A stretch of DNA of 64,000 nt, taken from Lepidodermella squamata (taxonomy: Eukaryota; Gastrotricha). This document shows, one piece after another, positions 17,406 through 25,446 of the stretch. Location: contig JBLDXI010000004.1 in assembly GCA_047495785.1 (NCBI GenBank), positions 2,480,001 to 2,544,000 of the forward strand, written 5' to 3'. The number at the start of each line of letters is the position of its first letter. Within the stretch, counting starts at the first letter, position 1. Position numbers and translations under genes: made by a program. The notes below the pieces were generated by a model that had not been told where the DNA came from, searched no databases, and saw only the letters and a list, made by a program, of their open reading frames with translations.

Positions 17406-17961
17406 CTAGCTGGAGTAGCGATGGGTGTGTGCCGGCGGTGTAACTATAACTACGCTTGCTCAGGATCATTATATGACGACTCGATCGAAGCTCTCATTGC
17501 TTTTATTACTTTGCAAAAGCACTTTCATTGTATTCACTTTTATTCTCCGTATTATTCCCGACAGAAGCTTTTCACCTTCTCAACTTCAGATTTCTCATTC
17601 CATATTTCGCCAACCATAAATGCATGACGAATGCTTCATTTTTCAAACGCCGGCAGTTTGAACTATGAAACCCCGTTACATGCTTATGTCTGTCGAAATA
17701 TGGAATGAGAAAACGCTGAAGCAAGACAATTTTGAGGAGAAATAAACGATATTTACGTCATTTCAAGCATGTAACGAAAGAGAGGAATTCCGAAAAGGCT
17801 GAAAGTTAACAAATATTTCCACTCATTACGTCACAGAGATTATCCGAAGACTAAGCTGAAATTCAAATGCCGGCAATTTGAATATCAGATTAGTACAGCG
17901 AATTCTCCCTTCTTGACAATAATGAAATAGGAATATGAGTCATAATACAACAATCACACGA
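17406..17961. other. Gene-free spacer with inverted repeat
   Basis: No convincing coding sequence between PolB and the next gene. A near-perfect inverted repeat (TCTCATTCCATATTTCG at about 17592-17608 and its complement at about 17694-17710) encloses about 85 nt. The phrase GCCGGCAGTTTGAA (17650) recurs as GCCGGCAATTTGAA (about 17869). Confidence 0.6.
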
Positions 17962-18751
17962 TCACATTTCAGAAGCAAAACGAGACAGCGACTGGTACCA
18001 TTGTCTGGCATCATCATTTGACTTGAGCAATGTAAATATATCAATTGACAACCTCAACATTTTTTCGACACCGACATTCAAATACATTAGATGCGAAAAA
18101 TCTTTGAAAAGTTTATACAAGCGGAGGCATTTGTTTATCCAGGACTTACTAGAGACATTACGCTGATGGAGAACTGTTTTGGCCAGAATAGTTGCAAAGC
18201 CTTTTCTACCGGTTTTTTTAAAGTATTTAGTTTTATACACGAACAAAGAGAAACCAAGCTCGTAAGCAGAATACAATGTTTTAGAGCGAAAATTCAAGAA
18301 ATTGACGAATTTAATTTTCAAATCAGATATCAAAGCATCTTCCGTGAGGACATCGGGCAGAAATGTGTCGGCGGAATCTGTCGGCGGGATCGATTGTTGC
18401 GGTTCGCAGCATTGAAGAAATCGTAGCAAATCGATTTGTGCCACATCCTTTGAAAAAATGAAAAATTAATTACATATCGTGATGGCAGGAAACAGTAGTA
18501 ATACTTACTTTTTTATTTGTTGCTGTTGCTGGGGAATTCGCTTCATTGCCAATTTCATTCGTAACAATGCACAAAATGTCGGTTATTTCCTTCTTTTCTC
18601 CAGGTGATAACTCTGATTTCAAGCTGAATAAGAGACATTCACAAATTATAAATCTAGTGGTGTTTTTTAAAACGTACCGTATGGTTAGATAAGATGTTGC
18701 TTTTCGAACGAAGCAAGCCAACGTGTTTGAATCGAGCATTTCTTCACTCAT
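17962..18751 (-). CDS. Intron-bearing cargo gene, unknown function (Polinton A)
   Basis: Three exons, 18751-18678, 18623-18509 and 18447-17962, joined by GT..AG introns of 54 and 61 nt with consistent phases; 224 aa. The C-terminal block SW-x-N-x-x-x-x-L-Y-x-x-x-x-D-x-x-x-L-M-x-x-x-V-x-V-x-x-M-L-R-L ... QWYQSL is shared with the B gene at 37689-38599, which holds the same position after PolB. Spliceosomal introns mean nuclear expression and possibly a captured host gene. No family recognised. Splice sites are predictions. Confidence 0.6.
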
Positions 18752-18899
18752 TTCAACAATTATCTAAGGGAAAAAAACCAAATAGATGAGAGGGGTAAGT
18801 CATAAAATATATTCCAAAACAGAAATATATAAAAATGTGGCTCGTTGCGCGCCAACGCGACGATTGCAATTAAACAAAAAGACGATGCCTTTCAAAACG

Positions 18900-19220
18900 C
18901 AAAATGAACGACTGAGGCTGTCGATGAGATATGCTTGCCCTCGGCATGTCGACCACGCTGTCGATGGGCTATGCATGTAGACCACGTGCGTCTTGTCCTG
19001 GATTACGCCATTTCTAGAGGCTTCCACGCCACGTGCTCCGAGAATTGACCTGGAAAACATTATTTATCTGCATGTAGACGATACTGTCGATGAGCTATTC
19101 CTGTCCCCGACATGTCTACCACGTGCGCCTTTTTCTCGGATTGCCATTTCTAGTGGCTTCTACGCAGCGCGCTATGAGTGTAGACCTGAAATAATATGTA
19201 TCTGTATTTAGTAATGATGA
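18900..19220. repeat. Imperfect tandem repeat in spacer
   Basis: Two diverged units of about 150 bp sharing TCGATGAG, CATGTAGAC, CCACGTGCG and GCCATTTCTAG..GCTTC. Nothing coding is evident from 18752 to 19604. Parts of the repeat form open frames on both strands by chance. Confidence 0.5.
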
Positions 19221-19604
19221 GCACTAGGCCTACAGCGTGTTTACTTGGTATATTTCATTTCTTGCGCCACGTGTTGTGCTATCGTCCTATTACCCAGTGC
19301 GACAACAAATCATTTATTATATGTGCTTACAGATTAACGCTCAAAAGAGGAAATGATCACTACATATTATGAAGGGAATAATACCGCAATACATCAATTG
19401 CTTGTATTGAATATTTAGTTATGTGCATAATACCGAAGTTATATTGCCCAAACCTTTATTCCTAACTTCATGGTTACCTGGTATGGTCATATTATAATCA
19501 TGAATATAACCAGAAATTTTCCAGTGTTTCAAGCGTAGAATTATCAGTTTTTATCGATTGCATTTTCCCCATAGCATTTAAAGACCTTTTCATAGTATTT
19601 CAGT

Positions 19605-20504
19605 ATGCTGCTGAAGGTTATCGCGGGAGACATCAGAATTGCACTATTTACCATCTACGACTCGGATGACGACAGAAATTTAAATCGTCTCGAAACAAAA
19701 ATAAGTAAGTTCTTCGGCAAGGCTTTGCGAAGAGATGCGTTACTAGAGTGGAATGACCGTGACCATGTTGCCCTCATTCTTGACGAGGAAGACCTCGCAG
19801 CTGCTGTGGCAGCCTTCAAAGCTGAAGATCGTCTAGTTCTTCGCCTGGTTTCAGTTCTATCGTTTCCATTGGTGACAAAGCTTGATGATGCAATGGGAAG
19901 TTTGACTTTGAGCGATTCATCTGAGATGGAATGCGTGATAAACAGATCGATATTTGCTGCAGCACATCCTTCTCCTGCATCACCTAAGACATCGTCTTCA
20001 CTACCTAATGCCGCTCAAGCAAGTTCAGCGAAATCAATAACATACTGCAAGGTAATTTTCCGTATTAAATGCTACAAAAGTTATTTATAATCGTTTTCAT
20101 GTTGTTAAGATTGACACTCCATTACCATTGGCACTCCGTTCATCACTTCCCCACGACATTGGGAGTACTCGCTTGACGACTCCTGTTACAGAGCCAGAAT
20201 CAGACCCTTCCGAGGTGACTTTCTGCTTGGATACTTCTTTCTCACTGTTTAATTTCCATTTTAGATTGATGACATTCTGCTGAATGAACAGCAACGACGA
20301 CGAGATGAAATCCTTCTTCAAATCAGAAAGCACTATCCTAAGAAGAGCGACACTCAAATAATTGACATAGCAGTGGCCGTTTTCAACAAGATGGGAGTGG
20401 GCATTGGTAAAGAAACCGTATCAAATTTCATCAAACGCAAGACAAAGCCACAAAAGGAAACTGTGGAAAAATTTGAAAAATTTGTCACTTTACTAAAGCA
20501 GTGA
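19605..20504 (+). CDS. PB1-domain cargo protein, three exons
   Basis: Exons 19605-20051, 20110-20214 and 20265-20504, all phase 0; 263 aa. Residues 1-85 fit a PB1 domain: LLKVIAGDIRIALF strand, a helix, then LLEWNDRDHVALILDEEDLAAAV resembling the acidic OPCA segment. A Ser/Pro/Thr-rich linker follows. The last exon is helical (IIDIAVAVFNKMGVGIGKETVSNFIKRKT) with a possible helix-turn-helix. PB1 domains mediate protein-protein pairing in signalling. It lies between PolB and the right TIR, so it is cargo, probably host-derived. It is followed by a (GAGT)n microsatellite. Second-intron acceptor TTTTAG; the first acceptor (GTTAAG) is weak. Confidence 0.6.
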
Positions 20505-20527
20505 ATGAGTGAGTGAGTGAGTGAGTG
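20505..20527. repeat. (GAGT)n microsatellite
   Basis: Five consecutive GAGT units directly after the stop codon of the PB1-domain gene. Confidence 0.8.
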
Positions 20528-20717
20528 CGAAACTGCTGCGAAAGATGTGAAAGATTGGAAATGTTTTGCTTTAACCTTCATGGCATTCTAGTTTTATTGA
20601 AACTCCAGATTACGCTGGGTTGCAATCTTTCAACATTACCTAGTGTCGATGAATAAATCTAACAAAACTCAAAATACAATATTTTCGTCAAGTGATATTT
20701 CATTCTCAGTTACCAAA

Positions 20718-21001
20718 TCGAAAGATCGGTTCGACTCAACATGATATACACATTGCAGGCTATCGATTGATATATGGCTCTTTGGATTCTTGCTATCCTT
20801 TCATCTCACCCCATGTCGTTGAAAAATGAGAAAAACGCAAAATATATCAATTTCTTGATTACGTAATATCTTATTTCCAGTTGCAAAATCAGAAAATCGG
20901 TTCGACTCAACATGATATACACATTGCAGGCTATCGAATGATATATGGCTCTTTGGATTCTTGCTATCCTTTCATCTCACCCCATGTCGTTGAAAATTAG
21001 G
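20718..21001. repeat. Two-copy tandem repeat
   Basis: A segment of about 113 bp (ATCGGTTCGACTCAACATGA ... CCCCATGTCGTTGAAAA) occurs at about 20727 and 20898 with very few differences. The unit spacing is about 171 bp, so it looks like a satellite dimer. No gene is seen between 20528 and 21044. Confidence 0.85.
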
Positions 21002-21044
21002 AAAAAGGGTATTCAAAATCTAGGTTTTTATGGCAAAATGAAGT

Positions 21045-21934
21045 TTAGGTTTTTGGCATTTCATGACGCAAAAATAGTCCCGTTTGAAAGCTATAAATGC
21101 AATTTGTTGACGAGCGCAACTTTTTGCTATGATCTTTCAGATGACCATTATCAATCTTCACCTCAGTTTGCCACAAATCTTCATAGTTTTCAACCAGATG
21201 ATACTCCCAAAACTCGGGCAAATAATATGTTAGCTCTCGATTGGAATCCGCCTTGAGCTGCACGGTTTCCGTTGTCAGTTTGGTATTTTCCTAAAAATAT
21301 TTGACATAATTTGAGAGTTTGATTTGCCCATCTAAAAAAAATTACGTCAAATCGCGACTCCAGCCAAAACTCTGCGAATGGCCACTCCAAAATCTTCGTT
21401 TGCCATTCATAGATGGAAATGTGACTAATTTTGCTGGTCTTTGGATTTCTTTCGAGTCCGATCACCCACGTATTTTGCTGGCCATTGGCACCTTTGACCT
21501 TGACTCGCCTCTGGTCGGGTTGGTTTGCTATAGCTTCTCCTCGCTCAAATAGTTCTTGCATTTTAGCAAATTGTGCTGCTTTGGACATCAAGTCAATGTC
21601 GTCGTCGAACGGGATGATGTCCTTCTCCCGCTTAAATCCTGTGCAAAAACGTGTGCAAAAACACCTTTAATATAACTGTGTAGTGTGTCTTACCCAATAA
21701 TGTCCCAAATGCTGGAACTAGTTTGAATTCATTATCGAAACTTCCCAAGAAGTTTTGCTGCAACCGTTTAAGGAATTGAGCTTGTGATCTTCGCTGTCCA
21801 TAGTCAAGGTAGAGGCAGCATAAATGCGGTGCGGGGTTATGCTTACCCAGCTTTTCCCATTCATCATCGTAACGACGTTTTATTTTTCCAGCATCCGCGG
21901 AATAATAATTGCCTGAGCAGTTGAACTCAGCCAT
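21045..21934 (-). CDS. LicD-family nucleotidyltransferase-like cargo gene
   Basis: Exons 21934-21694, 21638-21346 and 21290-21045; phases 1 and 0 match; 259 aa. Across the first junction the product contains AFGTLLG...IIPFDDDIDLMS, the signature of LicD/fukutin-type phosphotransferases (G-T-L-L-G, then I-P-x-D-D-D-I-D). Members transfer phosphocholine or ribitol-5-phosphate to glycans. The protein is short but includes the catalytic DDDID. It lies inside Polinton A among other intron-bearing genes, so it is most simply a captured host gene. Substrate unknown. Confidence 0.68.
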
Positions 21935-22029
21935 CGTAATACTAACGATTCTGTGATTCTGAAGAAAGTAACCGAGCTACAAATGTAGCGCTAGTTAAAT
22001 CAAAATATTTAAACGAGATTAAAACTGAT

Positions 22030-22375
22030 TGACCCACCTGCCTCTGCATTCAATGGAGAAGTGCGATGAATTCATACCAGCATTGAGCATTCTGAAATGT
22101 TGTCATTGAGGAATGAAAAATATGCACCTTAGCAACTGATTAGCTACTCAATGGCTGCTTAGACACATTCTTCTGATACTGAGAATGTAACTAAGCTATT
22201 GATCCAGCGGCAGTGATATAAAAATATGTTTACGAGACCAAAAAATGCTCGATTCCCCAACCATCTGCTTTCAATGGAGAAGTGCGATGAATTCATGCCT
22301 GCATTGAGCATTGACATTAGGGCGTCTGCACTGTTGCCATTGAGAAATATAGAATATGTATCATAGCAACCGTTT
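22030..22375. repeat. Two-copy diverged repeat
   Basis: TTCAATGGAGAAGTGCGATG, GAATTCAT and GCATTGAGCATT occur at about 22050 and again at about 22270, with similar following sequence (TTGTCATTGAGGAAT / TTGCCATTGAGAAAT). The open minus-strand frame across the second copy lacks an ATG. I see no gene from 21935 to 22495. Confidence 0.6.
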
Positions 22376-22495
22376 CGTTGCTGGGACGCATGTAACAAAC
22401 TTGAAAGCTCGCTCAAAAGAATTTTCTCAATTCATTATTTCATGCCTGCAAAACTTTGTGCGCTGTTCGGTCTCAAAGTCGCGAAAATCATTTCG

Positions 22496-22618
22496 ATGCC
22501 GCCCACAACATTCTGCAGCCAGTGTAACAGCGAAGTGCATGATGATCCTTATTTCCTCGGATGCTTTGTGTGCACCAAATGCGGGAAGCCAGTCTCCTCC
22601 ACCGGCGTTGATATATAA
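22496..22618 (+). CDS. 40-aa double-CxxC zinc-ribbon microprotein
   Basis: MPPTTFCSQCNSEV...FVCTKCGKPV: two CxxC knuckles 16 residues apart, a minimal zinc ribbon. A complete ATG-to-stop frame. First of three consecutive micro-ORFs on the plus strand just inside the right TIR. The Cys spacing is strong evidence for a real protein despite the size. Function unknown. Confidence 0.5.
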   Translation: MPPTTFCSQCNSEVHDDPYFLGCFVCTKCGKPVSSTGVDI

Positions 22619-22689
22619 TTTTTGCAATGTTAAATTATTCCTCGCAGTAGACCGGTTAAAAAAGCTCAGAATATTTAATCATTTTGGCA

Positions 22690-22827
22690 ATGCCGCGAAA
22701 GCCAAAGGAACAAACCGAATCAGATGAAGAGGCTGGTGATTACGATGCAAGAAGATACCGAAATGGACATCGCATCGACGACCCTCATAACCCTGGTGAT
22801 GATTGCTCGGAAGAAGAAGAATGCTGA
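22690..22827 (+). CDS. 45-aa acidic microprotein
   Basis: MPRKPKEQTESDEEAGDYDA...DDCSEEEEC: basic start, very acidic body, C-terminal Cys. Second of three micro-ORFs, 71 nt after the first. No family recognised. It could be a chance frame; position and composition make it worth listing. Confidence 0.35.
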   Translation: MPRKPKEQTESDEEAGDYDARRYRNGHRIDDPHNPGDDCSEEEEC

Positions 22828-22978
22828 ACTATACTGGAAAATTCTAGAAAATAATTGTTAAGACACTTGTTAAGAGACCATTAAAAATATTTATTCGGCT
22901 TACTTCTTCACTATTATGTGATCTTTAGGTATCATTTTGAACACCTGATAATATCGAACAATTTACTAGTAATCAGCG

Positions 22979-23080
22979 ATGGACCCCAAGTACTGCCCTC
23001 ACAATCATGTCGAGCAAATTGAAGATTCCGTGCCGAGAAGATGGGTGTGCCTTGATTGCGGGAGTTTCTCAACCCACTGA
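22979..23080 (+). CDS. 33-aa zinc-ribbon microprotein
   Basis: MDPKYCPHNH...RRWVCLDCGSFSTH: CxxH and CxxC half-sites around a W-V-C-L-D-C-G turn, like the zinc knuckles of small viral proteins. Third micro-ORF before the right TIR (starts 23330). Nothing else is seen in 23081-23329. Confidence 0.45.
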   Translation: MDPKYCPHNHVEQIEDSVPRRWVCLDCGSFSTH

Positions 23081-23329
23081 TAACACGGGAACCAATCAAT
23101 TTGGAAATTCTGAGAACAGCATGGTCTGCCTATTATGAATGTTGACTTGAAGCAAAAATGTCTGACCGAATTTTTTCAATAATTTTTCCCTCGCCATATT
23201 TATTCCAGAAATAAAATGTTTTCGTTCGAAAAAAAGTGATAAAAGCATTTTGTATAAACGAATATCCATATAAAAACATTCACACCTGAGAGTACAAAAC
23301 ACACTATTGAATATCCAGCAGTCAATCAC

Positions 23330-23901
23330 CTCCGTTATACCTCTTGTACCCTCCTTATCAAAATACTTTCCCCAGAATTTTTCCACAATTTCCCCACAGT
23401 TTCCCCAGAGTTTTTCAGAATTTCCCCCAAATTCACCAGCCCTCGCCCACCTCTCACCTCTCACCCTTACCCTTACCCATACACCTTTCCCTACCCCTAC
23501 CCCTACCCCCTACCCTCTGTTATACCTCTTGTACGCTCCCTTTCGAAATAATTTCCCCAGCAATTTGTTCCCCAAATTTTCCCCCAAATTTATTTACTCC
23601 CTTTCTCTCCTTTGCACCCTCATTATCTCTTCGCTTTTTATAAATTCACCATTTATTTTTCCCCTAATTGCCAATTTCCCCCGCCCCACCCTCAATTTTT
23701 CAAAAAGGGTGTATGCCGAATCACTCGGTAAATACATCATATTCACAGCCATACACTCTTTTTCGATAACCCCCAGTTTTTTCAAAACCCAATACTCCCC
23801 CCTTGGAAATACACTCACACCATATAGCCCTATAAATCATAATTTCTTTGATTATTTCACTTTCCTTGGGTTTGGTCTAGGACCGGCTATTGTACTCTAC
23901 T
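23330..23901 (-). repeat. Right terminal inverted repeat of Polinton A
   Basis: Reverse-complement partner of 340-911, same length, with only scattered substitutions. It ends CTCTACT at the duplicated target site. The G-rich tracts appear here as C-rich runs. Confidence 0.95.
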
Positions 23902-23907
23902 GACAGT
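23902..23907. repeat. Right target site duplication of Polinton A
   Basis: GACAGT directly follows the CTACT terminus at 23901 and matches 334-339 exactly. Confidence 0.95.
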
Positions 23908-24334
23908 CTTTCGAAAACAACACTTCTCCCCCTAAACTATTGGCGTAATCAGGACTCCATTTCAAAAGAAAATTGATGTTCGCCCAATGTTCGAGGAACC
24001 GCAGCTCCTCGATTTTGTGATCTGAATCCGATATTTGAACTTCAATATTGTCAAACAGGCTCAACACGTGATTCCGAATGGCATACTTGTCAGTATTCAC
24101 GAACGCGGCTCCATTCTTCCTTTTAATTTGCAAATTAAACTCCAAGTACCCCTCTCTGACTAGTAAATAATTGTCTTTTAGGTTGTAGCTGGAAAATATT
24201 AATTTCGAGGGTTGTGAATTTTGATCTTGAGTGAAATTCTGTGCTGGCGTTTCCGTCCATGTCTTTTTCTCAAAGACCCGATCTTGAATTTCAGTAGTCT
24301 CGAAGAGGTTATTGACAATCTCTTGTTGAAGCAT
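23902..24334 (-). pseudogene. MCP: Polinton B major capsid protein, N-terminal piece
   Basis: The first about 144 codons of the B capsid gene from the ATG at 24334, nearly identical to the start of the intact A gene. It ends where Polinton A is inserted; the continuation is at 339-1. The TCTAAT box is preserved at 24348-24353. Confidence 0.92.
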
Positions 24335-24347
24335 AATTTACCAAAGG

Positions 24348-24353
24348 ATTAGA
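24348..24353 (-). promoter_or_regulatory. TCTAAT box before the B capsid gene
   Basis: AAAAAATCTAATCC, the same position relative to the ATG at 24334 as in A. Confidence 0.5.
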
Positions 24354-24651
24354 TTTTTTTGAATCCAGAGCCTGAGTATGAATTTATATTATTTTTAATT
24401 TTGCGTTCGAGCTCCTCTATGGCTTTAAGATTAGCTGTGTCAGAGCTAGGCAGCGCTTTTTCAGTCAATTTTGTTGCTACGAAACTTCCAACTTTATCTC
24501 CTGCAGCTTCTGAACCAGATTTCAGCGCTGCTTTGACAAAATTTTGGGCTGGTTCAGTTGATACTGCTATTATTTTGGATAAAATGTTTCTACCAACATC
24601 AACGAATCCTCGACCAGAAATGTAAACGCGCTTTCTTTTTCGATTATTCAT
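24349..24651 (-). CDS. Small basic structural-block protein (B copy)
   Basis: 100 aa, homolog of 6655-7011, with the same basic N-terminus (NNRKRKRVYISGRG). It stops at GSGFKKI because of a 17-nt shorter 3' end, so unlike in A it does not overlap the capsid gene. It is otherwise intact. Confidence 0.6.
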   Translation of the reverse strand: MNNRKRKRVYISGRGFVDVGRNILSKIIAVSTEPAQNFVKAALKSGSEAAGDKVGSFVATKLTEKALPSSDTANLKAIEELERKIKNNINSYSGSGFKKI

Positions 24652-24664
24652 AATTCACCAATAA

Positions 24665-24680
24665 CTAGATAAGCACTAGA
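24665..24680 (-). promoter_or_regulatory. Two TCTAG boxes before the 100-aa gene
   Basis: Identical in sequence and spacing to 7024-7040 of A. Confidence 0.5.
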
Positions 24681-25422
24681 TTATATCTATACCTATCCCC
24701 CACCTATTTTCCACAAAGTAAATCTCGTTTCCTTCTTGATTGGTGAGCCAGACCCGAATATTCTGCGTGTTCGCGTTTGTGCACATTAGGAATCTTTTCT
24801 CGTTCGGGATGTAGTTGACGTGTTCCCCAAATTTTTTGTTGATAGGGCATGTAAAAATTACCGTGTTGTATTCGGGGATTACGCTATTATTAACTACGGA
24901 ACAATGAACAAACATTGTATCCAACCCCATAGTCACATCAGGGACGTTTTGGGAATTGAAATCGCGCTCATATGAGCCTATGTTGACCCCGAGAAACCGG
25001 GCCATAGCGTCAGTTTCTACTATCAAAGAATAATTTTCTAAAATCCTCACGCTCACGCAACTGAAAACGGTGTTGACACTTATATTTATGCCAAAAATGT
25101 CTATTCCTTTCACGCTGTCAACAGTGAAATGGCCGTTCAACTTCATCTGAAAATGCAGGTAATTGTTAAAATCTTGAAAGGTGTAAGTCCCATCGGGGAA
25201 AACTACTTCATAAATGTCGTCATTTAGTGAGTATTCCAATATATTATTACCATAACGAGCAGAAACGTTGTGAAACGTATCGCTGAAATGAATATAACTA
25301 ACTGCAATTCGCCTTGCAGTGAAGTCTATTTTATCATTGAGGTATCGGTCGATGGTGTTATTTCGAGAACTTCGATTATTTGAAAGATACTCTAGTGGTA
25401 AGAAAATCGGGCTCAGACTCAT
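24676..25422 (-). CDS. mCP: Minor capsid (penton-like) protein (B copy)
   Basis: 248 aa, colinear with 7036-7782 and differing at scattered residues, for example LEYSLNDDIYEVV against LKYSLNEEIFETV. The reading frame is intact. Spacing to neighbours and the TCTAG box (25435-25439) are conserved. Confidence 0.85.
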   Translation of the reverse strand: MSLSPIFLPLEYLSNNRSSRNNTIDRYLNDKIDFTARRIAVSYIHFSDTFHNVSARYGNNILEYSLNDDIYEVVFPDGTYTFQDFNNYLHFQMKLNGHFTVDSVKGIDIFGINISVNTVFSCVSVRILENYSLIVETDAMARFLGVNIGSYERDFNSQNVPDVTMGLDTMFVHCSVVNNSVIPEYNTVIFTCPINKKFGEHVNYIPNEKRFLMCTNANTQNIRVWLTNQEGNEIYFVENRWGIGIDII

Positions 25423-25434
25423 TTTTATTTGAAA

Positions 25435-25439
25435 CTAGA
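25435..25439 (-). promoter_or_regulatory. TCTAG box before the B minor capsid gene
   Basis: AATTATCTAGTTTC, 13-17 nt before the ATG at 25422. Confidence 0.5.
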
Positions 25440-25446
25440 TAATTCC

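Larger units (their letters stand above)
340..23901. mobile_element. Polinton A, complete Polinton/Maverick element
   Basis: A 23,562-bp element bounded by near-identical 572-bp terminal inverted repeats that begin AGTAGAGTACAATAGCC and end with the reverse complement. It is flanked on both sides by the 6-bp direct repeat GACAGT, which is the Polinton signature of AG..CT termini and a 6-bp duplication. It carries the full gene set of the family: retrovirus-like integrase, protein-primed PolB, packaging ATPase, adenain-like protease, and major and minor capsid proteins. The insertion point lies inside the capsid gene of a second Polinton. The ATPase and integrase are broken, so this copy is probably not autonomous now. 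The close TIR match suggests a fairly recent insertion. Confidence 0.96.
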
